A stretch of 64,000 nt of DNA from an uncultured SAR86 cluster bacterium (lineage in GTDB: Bacteria; Pseudomonadota; Gammaproteobacteria; Magnimaribacterales; AG-339-G14). The position numbers and the translations under genes were made by a program. Where the stretch lies: assembly GCA_902563105.1 (NCBI GenBank), contig CACEVU010000001.1:427755-491754 (forward strand). The letters are read 5' to 3'. The notes beneath the pieces were generated by a model. That model did not search any database. It worked only from the letters and a program-made list of their open reading frames with translations, and was not told the origin of the DNA. Shown here piece after piece: positions 56,368 through 64,000 of this stretch (the stretch's first letter is position 1; each line of letters starts with the position of its first letter).

Positions 56368-59300
56368 TATCAATGTTCTCAAAAAAATATCTAATAATTT
56401 TTTTAGGATCGCTTATTTTTAGTAGCTCAGCTTTTAATCAAACCTACGAAGCCGATCTTTCAAAGAAAGATTTTTATGTCAATGGACTATTAGCAAACGA
56501 TTCCTTACAGGATATAAACTTTCTCATTTGTTTTGTAAAAAACATGAGTCCGTCAAGTTTCGTTGATGCTGGGGCATATGTGTCCTTAGTCGATGCGGCA
56601 TCTTGCGAATCTGCTGATGGCGCTAATAGTGCTTTGGAGTCCTCTCTTTCAGAAGCTTCTAGTGCAGATGGATCCACAGCAGATGCAGAAGTTACCGCAG
56701 ATACGACAAGTTACACCAAAGCAACATCTTCGATTGAAGGTATTGTTGACACTAACGTCCTACAAGGAAAATCTTGGGTAGAAGTTTATCAACAATTATG
56801 GGATGACAGTGGCTTACTATATCCATTTTTGGTTTATGCCTTTACAGAACAAAGGGAAGATGTCAGTGAGGCAAACCCAAACGGTGTGTTCACTTTGTCT
56901 TGGGAAATAAAAAATAAAAACGATATAACAATGCCGAGTGGGTATTTTGTTCCTGCCAACCTCACAATGGAAAAAGGGATTTTGGATGTTACTGGAAATA
57001 CAGTCAGTTATTTATACAGGGGCGAAGAAGATCCCGGCGCAACGGTTTATATGACTTTTAATGATAGTGAAGTTCAATTAGTTCTTACGGTTCCAATGTT
57101 CTATAACTATGGAGAAAATTTTAACAATACCGATTTCTATACAGTTAGTCTCCAAGGACATTTTGATAAAGCCGCAAAGATTTTTTGTCAAAAATTTATC
57201 GAAGCACAAGAAATGGAATGGATATCGTCAAGCGCCGGTTACATAGCAAAAGGTCCAAAACTCAATGAGTCAGATATTGACACTTTGATAAACACGAGTG
57301 GGACAAAGATTGGTTTATATGGAGGCTCGAAAGACCGATTAACTGGCGAACATTGTTGGAGTACCGATATTACAAAAGCTAAAAGGCATGTCTGGGAATA
57401 TGGTACTTACAAAGAATCCGATGGAACAAAATATGACATACCTTTGAGCTCTATGTCACTTAGAGCTAGTGCAGCTGAAAATTTAGGACTTGAAAAAACA
57501 GTTTATGGTCATGCTTCTTATTGGGGTGGAAATGTAGACAGTACCGATAGAGCTTACGTAAGTAATGACACATTATGGCGTAACAGCAACAATTCAAATG
57601 ATGAAAATCTTTATAGATTGTTAACCAATTATTACCGAGTTGAAGAAATCTCTACTTCCAGATATCAATTGGTTGAATTCGATAAAATGTCTTTTCAATT
57701 TTATGCCGACCATTACAAAACAGAGGATAGTTGGAAATCAAAAGCAAAAATATTACTCAACGGCGGGCAAGACTTCACTGGTAATTGTGATGCTGTAAAT
57801 CGGAACTGCCCTGAATATTTAGGAACGATAGCTGTTTTGGATGGAATTGTAACCTTCACTATTACAGGCGGGATAGATTTTTCAAATCAAGATGGGCAAA
57901 TTGATTTTAATAATCCAATTGTATTTACCAATACCGATTGGCTTAATACTATGATTCACCCTGACTATAACTATGTAGCATCAATGTGGCTCTGGGATGA
58001 AGATAATAGAATTAATTATCATGTCCCAGATACCGCTTTTCAAAATCCAAGTACTGCAACTGGTAATAATCGAGTTTCCTCAAGAAGTCGCAAAAATATT
58101 TCTTTGAGTCAACTGCCAGCAAGTGTTTTTTGCATAGAACGATGCATAGACGCCTTAAAGGCAAGTCAAACCATGGGTTCAATAATTCGAGCTAGCAATA
58201 CCAGTCATGCAAAAGGCGCTTTGAGTGTCACACCTTATAAAAATATAGGTCCTTTTTTTAAAGAGGAAGTCTATCGAGATGACAATCAAAATAATATCCA
58301 GGATGGTAGTGAACCAGATTATTCGGTTGGGAGTCCTAACGGCATTAATGGAATCAAAGAGTCAGACATTGCCGTTTATACCATTTCTGATTCACGTATA
58401 ACAGACAATAAAATCGACGCTGGGGCATCGAATGTTCCTTTAACTTGGCCCAATAGCATATACGTCACTGTTCCATCTTCTGGCGGAATAGAGCTAAAAA
58501 AAACAATTGATGGAATGACCTACGAAATTCAAGAGCAAATAGAAGATTATGAGTATTATGAAAAAGATCCTGCAATAACGACTAACAACTACACTAGAAG
58601 AAACCATGGCGATTTTAGTATGAAGGTGTTGCCAAATACTGCTGAGGCGAAAAGCTTAGTCGAATGCGATAGAAATTCAGATGTAAATAGCGATACTGGA
58701 AATAACGAATATAACGGATACCATCATAGATTTAAAAAAAAGGCATCACCTGCAGAACGTGTTTTCGATCAAAATGCGGTTTACCTCTGCCAAGATAAAA
58801 TTTACGACAACGATTTGACTCACTACAGGATTGGGTTGAGAACTAGGGTTAGATACGATTTATATAATCAAACTAATTTGGCAAAAATAGACTTTTCACC
58901 GCCAGAAAGGTTTTCTTATAACGTTCCTGACTCTGGGATTAAAAACAATTTTGCAGGAATTTCTCATGCCGGGAAAAATATAAAACTGGATTTTGAGGGT
59001 TTTGGCGAACTTTGGAATTTTCCCAGGCGTGTTTATGACAAATGTACCGATCAGCTAATAGGAAAATACGTAAGCGATTCTGATTGGGATGGATCTTGCT
59101 ACAGAAGTATCTCTGATTTTATGTTGCCCGATGGAGCCGTTTTAGAAAATATAGATCCTTCAAAAACAGAAAAAGTAAAAGTAATCGCACTTCGAGGAGA
59201 TGACTTTTTAAAACAACTATCCCAAGAAGAAATTAATGCCCACACAAGGAACTATGCTTTAAATTTATCTGATCTGCCAAGTACAGCATCAATCAAAGAT

Positions 59301-59492
59301 ACAGGTTCTTCGGATTCAAGTGATTTCATTGGAAATATTCCTACTGAGGGAATTTTAAACAATGGCGATCCTTCGGTAATTCATGGCACAGTAGTTTTTG
59401 AACCTCCTCAAGCATCTTCAACAGAATCTGATGCATCTTCTTCGAGCGAATCATCTTCTAGCGAAGGTTCATCCTCAAGTAATGATTCTTAA
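56364..59492 (+). CDS. large secreted protein of unknown function (1042 residues)
   Basis: Exported protein. Start TTG 56364 (coupled to the lipoprotein stop) or ATG 56373; the signal peptide is about MFSKKYLIIFLGSLIFSSSA. A Ser/Ala/Asp-rich linker (about 85-125) leads to a long body with many Tyr/Trp/Asn residues and scattered Cys pairs. A calcium-loop-like segment DDNQNNIQDGSE sits near residue 640. The C-terminus is low complexity, alternating Ser and acidic residues (SSSESSSSEGSSSS). No recognised family, no membrane anchor. It converges on the FecR gene (4-base overlap). Confidence 0.88.
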   Translation: MISMFSKKYLIIFLGSLIFSSSAFNQTYEADLSKKDFYVNGLLANDSLQDINFLICFVKNMSPSSFVDAGAYVSLVDAASCESADGANSALESSLSEASSADGSTADAEVTADTTSYTKATSSIEGIVDTNVLQGKSWVEVYQQLWDDSGLLYPFLVYAFTEQREDVSEANPNGVFTLSWEIKNKNDITMPSGYFVPANLTMEKGILDVTGNTVSYLYRGEEDPGATVYMTFNDSEVQLVLTVPMFYNYGENFNNTDFYTVSLQGHFDKAAKIFCQKFIEAQEMEWISSSAGYIAKGPKLNESDIDTLINTSGTKIGLYGGSKDRLTGEHCWSTDITKAKRHVWEYGTYKESDGTKYDIPLSSMSLRASAAENLGLEKTVYGHASYWGGNVDSTDRAYVSNDTLWRNSNNSNDENLYRLLTNYYRVEEISTSRYQLVEFDKMSFQFYADHYKTEDSWKSKAKILLNGGQDFTGNCDAVNRNCPEYLGTIAVLDGIVTFTITGGIDFSNQDGQIDFNNPIVFTNTDWLNTMIHPDYNYVASMWLWDEDNRINYHVPDTAFQNPSTATGNNRVSSRSRKNISLSQLPASVFCIERCIDALKASQTMGSIIRASNTSHAKGALSVTPYKNIGPFFKEEVYRDDNQNNIQDGSEPDYSVGSPNGINGIKESDIAVYTISDSRITDNKIDAGASNVPLTWPNSIYVTVPSSGGIELKKTIDGMTYEIQEQIEDYEYYEKDPAITTNNYTRRNHGDFSMKVLPNTAEAKSLVECDRNSDVNSDTGNNEYNGYHHRFKKKASPAERVFDQNAVYLCQDKIYDNDLTHYRIGLRTRVRYDLYNQTNLAKIDFSPPERFSYNVPDSGIKNNFAGISHAGKNIKLDFEGFGELWNFPRRVYDKCTDQLIGKYVSDSDWDGSCYRSISDFMLPDGAVLENIDPSKTEKVKVIALRGDDFLKQLSQEEINAHTRNYALNLSDLPSTASIKDTGSSDSSDFIGNIPTEGILNNGDPSVIHGTVVFEPPQASSTESDASSSSESSSSEGSSSSNDS

Positions 59493-62400
59493 TCGACTAA
59501 AAATATTCCTTCTGCAAAATAAAAATCATTTGCTCCGGAAGTATTTATATCTCCTGTTTTAGATAAAGATACATTCATCCTGCCGCCACTTTCATCTGGA
59601 CTGTTACCTCCATATAAAAGTCCTTGAGCAGAAATGCTGCCACCCCAGCCATTATTAAAACTAGTTTTATTACCAGAATAACTAACTCCCGAACCAGTGA
59701 TGTTAAAATTGAAATTTGTGATACCCGCGCTTATCGCAATAGGATTTGTTTCGTCATAATCTGACAAAGAAAAAGTGCCTGTATAGTTTCCTCCAGCATC
59801 CCAATTGAATTGAACTTGGACACTGCCATTAGAAATATATTTATGAACATCATAAATTGATCCTGATTGGTTATGACGAAAAGCAGTGCTCATGATCGCA
59901 GAGCCGGACATAGTTGCCGTACCGCTAGTCGGAATGTCTGAGACACTCAGCAGTTGACCTGCTACCCAAGGAGCAAGATGTACCGAGACATTTTGACTGC
60001 CGGCATTAGGAGAAAAATCTATGGAACTCATAGCCCAAAATCCCCAGGTTGAATAATCAGTATTAGGCATAGCTAAAAAATCAGTTTCTGCTTGATCCAA
60101 AGTATTGTAAGAAACTATTACCCCGGCTAAATTATTATTACCGCCGGATGATGCATCAATTTGCATGCCATTATCAATTATCTCTGCAGCAAATACCTCT
60201 TTTGAAATGTAGGCTGATTTTGCCTCAGCATTTGTAGCATCGCCAAAACTCAGAGTAACAACTCCAGTATCTATTGTGGACCAATTAGAAGTGAAATTAT
60301 TTGAAGCAAAAGTGGATATCGAAAGAGGAGCTACTATCTGAACATCGTCATTGGTTTCATCAAAAGTGAATGATGCATTACTTTGTGATGCTATTGAAGC
60401 AAGCTGAGAATTTCCCGCTCCGTTAACATCAAATTCTAAAATGCCTGCTAAAAAACCAGCATAAGCAGAAGTTGCTTGATAAAAGTTTGTTGATCTGAAT
60501 TGATTGATGGATTGATCCGAATCAAAATTATTCGAGGATACTTCGATGGGCTGCACAACGGCTGCGGTATTAAAAGTTCCTGTAGAAAAGCTATCAGAAT
60601 TAGAATCATAACTCACACTTAAAGACATGTTTCCTGATTTGTAAGGATCTGAAGAAGTTAGCATCATGCCAGATGGTGAAAATGAATTATCGCTTCCCCA
60701 AAAACAACCTGAGTTTGCAGAAGTAGCACACTCTATATTAGAAACGCCGTAAACTATTCCCGCTCCATTATCGCTAACGTTTGTTGGCGCTTGATAAGAC
60801 CAATAATGATAACCATCTAAGCTGAGTCCTGTATCAGAAGCAGAATATTTACTGGTATCAGTAGATTTTAATTTTAAGTTAGAAATAACTACATTTAAGA
60901 GACTTCTTTGATCATCTCGAGCACCATGTGGGTCAGAACTGTAATTGAAGGAATGTTTAATAGATGCTTGAGCCCAGAGTCCAACATTTATTCCGCTTTG
61001 ATTAATGACTTGCCACCATAGAGAAGTTCCCTCAGGTAAGTCTCCTGATTGATTGTTATTCAGAAATCTAGATGATGAAATATTACTAGCATTGTCATTA
61101 ATTAGAGCTAAATTATGAAAGTAATAATTGTTTTCAATATCATTACAGCCTGTAGTTTGCTCAATCGCACAATACGAAACGCCAGGATCTCCATAAGACC
61201 AAATATTTTTTGGTATGAAATTTGGATAAAAATAATCGCTTAAAGATCCGGCTGACTCAGCATGATTTTCATCAGGGATAATTGCCATTGCAATTACCTT
61301 TTTCCCAGAATTGGTAAAAGTATTTAAATCGGCTGACTTATAAGCCTCGCCTCCGACAATAATTTGATCCTTAAATAAGTTGTAGGAAGAAGTTTTTGAA
61401 CTTGAAGAATTGAAACTTATTTGTTGAGCATCTTTTTTAGTAGTTAAGAAGCCAAAGTCATTACTCAAAGCTGAATTAATAATTTCTGAATCATTGATTA
61501 CAGTAGAAATTGTAGTACCCAGAATACTTTCGTATTTACCTCTATTTTTTGTGTTGTCATCTCCATTACAACAATTACCAGATGAGCTATTTGGTTGAAA
61601 TGAATTTCCCTCATTTCCTACTGTTTCGACTGGGAAATAATATTTCCAGTTCAAAGAAGAACCGTCATTGATCTCAACTGGAATAAAACAATTCACTCCA
61701 GAACAAGACAATACGCTCGAGACATTTGTCGTTGCAGTTGTACCAATTTGTTCTTCATATAAGACGGGGAGGGAAGAACCAGAAACACCTCTAACAGCTG
61801 AAGCCGAAAATCCATTTCGGGTTACTGAATTAAAGTCTCCAGAATATCTCAAAATTAAAGATTCATATTCTTCTTGGACGTTATTCAAAGTAAAGCTAAG
61901 ATTTTTAGTAACTGTCGTTGTACCGTCAGCTGCTGAGAAAACTAAATTGAAAGTATTTACCGTTTCATAATCAAAGGCATTTTCTAAAACGATATTACCG
62001 CTGGCATCGATACTGAACCTATCACTACCACTTCCCGTGAGCGAATAAGTCACTGGATCATCGCTCCAAACGGTGCTGAATGCGATCGTACTTCCTGTTG
62101 AGTGAGTTTCTGAAAAATTGGTAGCAGCAAGGTTGGTATCAATGTAAATGGTAAATGTTGGACCAATATCAACTACTTCAGGCGTATTTGTAGCTACTCC
62201 TCCAGCTGCTGCGGCTGCTGCAGATCTTATGCTTGAGGATTGCTCAACAGAGATTTCATCTGCAACTGTAGAATCTACAACATCTTGAATTTCTTCCAGA
62301 ACTTGCTCTTCATCTTCTTCAGTAAGAATCTCTGATGATTCTGTATCAATGTCATCTGCAGTAAGAATTTCTTCTGGCTCAACATCTGATGAATTTTCTT

Positions 62401-63157
62401 GTACGCCAGATTCTTCAATTGAATCTTCATCAACTTCCGGTTGATCATTTTCTTCAGAATTTTCCTCCTCAATGTCAGTTTCCTGAGTTTCTGTATCTGT
62501 TTCCGTATCCAATTCGTTGCTTTCTGAATTTGAACTGAAACTTCCTTGAAAGTCTTCCAAATTTTCAGGAGTTAGAGGAACAGCTGGTTGAATATCTTGT
62601 GTAGAATTTTCTACAGAAACAACAAATCCTTCTTGAGTGATAGAAGTTCTTGCGTCGGGATTTAAATTAGGAGTTACCGTCATTTCTTCACCAAAAATAA
62701 ATGCAGCATCGACTCGTTCATCTTCTGTCTGAACAATCGTGATGCCACCCCTAATTCCAACGACAGCTGATGAAGTTTTGATTAATGCCGGAGTTTTTTT
62801 TGTAACTTTGCCTCCAACCAGCCTTAACAATCCTTTTGCACTTACTTCTAAAGAACCTTCTGCTGTTTCAGGGTTGTATATGAATTTGTCTAGAGTTACT
62901 GAAGAATTAGGTCCGATAGCAAAAGAAGTTCCATCTAAAAGAAGCATTTGAGCTTTTCCAATTTCATCGGTTTCAATAGTTCTATTTTGAATAATTTTAT
63001 AGCCAGCTTCGACGAGGAGTCTTTCTTCTGGAGTTAAATCAACTGTATTTTTATTTACTGCTGCTGCAACCCCAATTTGCTCTTGTGATAAAGCAACATT
63101 ACAACTTAATAAGAAAAGAATCGCTGATAGTATTTTTTGTATCGTTTTAACCTTCAT
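59489..63157 (-). CDS. giant FecR / cadherin-like surface protein with TbpB-like C-terminus
   Basis: Exported protein of 1222 residues. The N-terminus is a signal peptide with LLSCN near residue 19 (a weak lipobox) or cleavage after ALS. A FecR domain follows (about 50-142, LLLDGTSFAIGPNSS and LVGGKVTK, ending VVGIRGG), then a very acidic linker (about 205-305), an Ala-rich stretch, a cadherin-like domain (about 335-428) and a long body with four Cys pairs. The last 150 residues read as a TbpB-type barrel: WVAGQLLSVSDIPTSGTATM, GGNYTGTFSLSDYD, GNSPDESGG and terminal FYFAEGIFLVD. Such C-termini occur in Slam cargo. The TPR/barrel gene is 6 bases upstream. Confidence 0.85.
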   Translation of the reverse strand: MKVKTIQKILSAILFLLSCNVALSQEQIGVAAAVNKNTVDLTPEERLLVEAGYKIIQNRTIETDEIGKAQMLLLDGTSFAIGPNSSVTLDKFIYNPETAEGSLEVSAKGLLRLVGGKVTKKTPALIKTSSAVVGIRGGITIVQTEDERVDAAFIFGEEMTVTPNLNPDARTSITQEGFVVSVENSTQDIQPAVPLTPENLEDFQGSFSSNSESNELDTETDTETQETDIEEENSEENDQPEVDEDSIEESGVQENSSDVEPEEILTADDIDTESSEILTEEDEEQVLEEIQDVVDSTVADEISVEQSSSIRSAAAAAAGGVATNTPEVVDIGPTFTIYIDTNLAATNFSETHSTGSTIAFSTVWSDDPVTYSLTGSGSDRFSIDASGNIVLENAFDYETVNTFNLVFSAADGTTTVTKNLSFTLNNVQEEYESLILRYSGDFNSVTRNGFSASAVRGVSGSSLPVLYEEQIGTTATTNVSSVLSCSGVNCFIPVEINDGSSLNWKYYFPVETVGNEGNSFQPNSSSGNCCNGDDNTKNRGKYESILGTTISTVINDSEIINSALSNDFGFLTTKKDAQQISFNSSSSKTSSYNLFKDQIIVGGEAYKSADLNTFTNSGKKVIAMAIIPDENHAESAGSLSDYFYPNFIPKNIWSYGDPGVSYCAIEQTTGCNDIENNYYFHNLALINDNASNISSSRFLNNNQSGDLPEGTSLWWQVINQSGINVGLWAQASIKHSFNYSSDPHGARDDQRSLLNVVISNLKLKSTDTSKYSASDTGLSLDGYHYWSYQAPTNVSDNGAGIVYGVSNIECATSANSGCFWGSDNSFSPSGMMLTSSDPYKSGNMSLSVSYDSNSDSFSTGTFNTAAVVQPIEVSSNNFDSDQSINQFRSTNFYQATSAYAGFLAGILEFDVNGAGNSQLASIASQSNASFTFDETNDDVQIVAPLSISTFASNNFTSNWSTIDTGVVTLSFGDATNAEAKSAYISKEVFAAEIIDNGMQIDASSGGNNNLAGVIVSYNTLDQAETDFLAMPNTDYSTWGFWAMSSIDFSPNAGSQNVSVHLAPWVAGQLLSVSDIPTSGTATMSGSAIMSTAFRHNQSGSIYDVHKYISNGSVQVQFNWDAGGNYTGTFSLSDYDETNPIAISAGITNFNFNITGSGVSYSGNKTSFNNGWGGSISAQGLLYGGNSPDESGGRMNVSLSKTGDINTSGANDFYFAEGIFLVD

Positions 63158-63163
63158 TAAAAA

Positions 63164-64000
63164 TCAATCTCCAAGACAAATATAAGCATAATCAGCAGTC
63201 GTTGATGTATTTTTTTTCTCATACAAACCCACGGTGCTATTGAAATTTGATTTACTTACTCCTAACGAGATATTGTGACATTGAAAAAAAAGCTTTGAGA
63301 CATTAAAAGTAATTGTATTTCCTAAATCTCTTCTTAATGGCCATGGAAAAGAAGCTTTATAGAAATTCTTTTTCAACTGGTTAAAATTTAGGCTTAAAGA
63401 ATAATCGTTTGGAAAATTTTTAATTAGACTCATATTTAAGAGTCTTTGCGTGTAATCTTCAGATTCAACTTGGGCAACGAATTTATTAAATGAATATTCA
63501 ATACTCGTAAATAAATTATTTGAAAACTCATATGATAAGACCGAGCTTATGCCATTCATATATCCCGATTTATTTTTATTTCTCTCAAAATTTCTTTGAT
63601 CGTGATTGAGTTTTAAGCCCATATAAAGATTATTATTTCTTTTTGAGCCTATTTGAAATGACATTTGATGTGTATTTAAAAGGCCTCTGTCAGCAAGGAA
63701 AATCTGGGATCCTGTATAGGATAGATTAGCAATCGGGTTTGAGAAGTATTTATTGGTACTTTCTAGATAAAAATCTTGCCCAACGGATAAAACGACTGAA
63801 GACAAATCAAAATCATCAAAATTTACTGGACGCTCGTCTGTAACAGCAAAAAAAATATTTCTTTTATTTCCTCTAGGATGTTTTAGATCTTCTTCAGATT
63901 GTAAAGAGTATCTATATGCAAAAATTCTATCACTGGAGGGCTTAACATCTGGATTAACAATTAATCTTAAACCCAATACGTCGATGAAATCTGTACCAAT
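63164..64000 (-). CDS. TPR/barrel outer-membrane protein (second copy), partial
   Basis: The 5' part lies outside the window; the frame is open to base 64000 and only the barrel is visible (about 278 residues). It matches the 28893 protein in three ways: DLKHPRG lies 240 residues from the end (241 there), the C-terminal FNSTVGLYEKKN aligns with NKSTIGLYDRSN, and two cysteines (in FFQCHN and YICLGD) are exactly 34 residues apart as in 28893. The N-terminal TPR half is presumed by homology, not seen. Its stop is 6 bases before the FecR protein start, so cargo and translocator would be cotranscribed. Confidence 0.82.
   Translation of the reverse strand: MGTDFIDVLGLRLIVNPDVKPSSDRIFAYRYSLQSEEDLKHPRGNKRNIFFAVTDERPVNFDDFDLSSVVLSVGQDFYLESTNKYFSNPIANLSYTGSQIFLADRGLLNTHQMSFQIGSKRNNNLYMGLKLNHDQRNFERNKNKSGYMNGISSVLSYEFSNNLFTSIEYSFNKFVAQVESEDYTQRLLNMSLIKNFPNDYSLSLNFNQLKKNFYKASFPWPLRRDLGNTITFNVSKLFFQCHNISLGVSKSNFNSTVGLYEKKNTSTTADYAYICLGD

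Noticed and set aside
59416..59489. Ser-rich repeat-like codons at the end of the secreted protein
   Set aside because: Low-complexity tail with mixed codons, not a tandem DNA repeat or CRISPR-like array.
61668..61970. 100-residue plus-strand frame inside the FecR gene
   Set aside because: Shadow of the FecR protein frame; no homology pattern or ribosome-binding site.

Overview
The window looks like chromosome from a streamlined, AT-rich marine gammaproteobacterium. Three things point this way. The order ftsK-lolA-(serS)-sohB and a csrA gene next to a tRNA-Arg(ACG) are gammaproteobacterial arrangements. Intergenic space is minimal: no gap exceeds about 250 bases, many genes overlap, and GTG and TTG starts are common. 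The gene content (GPH-type MFS carriers, DUF3604, TorF porins, a cytochrome P450, CoA-transferase/racemase, acyl-CoA ligase, AcuI) fits a surface-ocean heterotroph living on lipids and small organics. A SAR86-like organism is my best guess; this is inference from content and style, not a marker-gene placement. No rRNA, insertion sequence, phage or CRISPR array was seen.

Layout. 1-8 kb: a partial SDR dehydrogenase diverges from a block in which two paralogous GPH/MFS carriers bracket a rhomboid protease and a membrane-anchored DUF3604 protein, followed by bolA and trhO. 8-13 kb: an RND/MMPL exporter, an alpha-methylacyl-CoA racemase-type enzyme, tatD and a thioesterase. 13-18 kb: MoxR ATPase, CoxE-like VWA protein, an ABC-2 exporter pair and a beta-propeller protein. 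18-19.4 kb: tRNA-Ser(GGA), an acyltransferase, csrA (short, TTG start) and tRNA-Arg(ACG). 19.4-23.7 kb: cytochrome P450, DUF1295 reductase-like protein, SLC13 carrier, YegP-like protein. 23.7-30.2 kb: a cyclic-nucleotide-binding K+ channel, MscS channel, DUF481-type outer-membrane protein, CHASE2 nucleotide cyclase and a TPR/outer-membrane-barrel protein. 30-42 kb: purU, a large zinc metalloprotease, methyltransferase, Smr protein, dihydroorotase, amidase, a small membrane protein, UMF1-type MFS, GDPD, alpha/beta hydrolase and a carboxyltransferase without a biotinyl domain. 42-44 kb: three tandem TorF porins. 44-56 kb: acuI, a 41-residue membrane protein, nitronate monooxygenase-like enzyme, enoyl-CoA hydratase, trxB, ftsK, lolA, serS, sohB, two small membrane proteins, acyl-CoA ligase, AhpD-like protein. 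56-64 kb: a tiny lipoprotein coupled to a 1042-residue secreted protein, then (opposite strand) a 1222-residue FecR/cadherin-like protein whose C-terminus looks like a TbpB-type barrel, directly preceded by a second TPR/barrel-type outer-membrane protein that runs off the end.

How it fits together. The most interesting reading is a surface-export module of the Slam / type XI secretion kind, present as two paralogous outer-membrane barrels. They share a motif at the same distance from the C-terminus and a pair of cysteines exactly 34 residues apart. One sits beside a giant FecR-TbpB-like cargo, the other beside a CHASE2 nucleotide cyclase. Near that cyclase lie a K+ channel with an intact-looking cyclic-nucleotide pocket and an MscS channel, suggesting a local second-messenger/ion circuit. 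The P450, racemase, SDR, thioesterase, acyl-CoA ligase and hydratase genes are scattered but could serve branched-lipid or sterol-like degradation.
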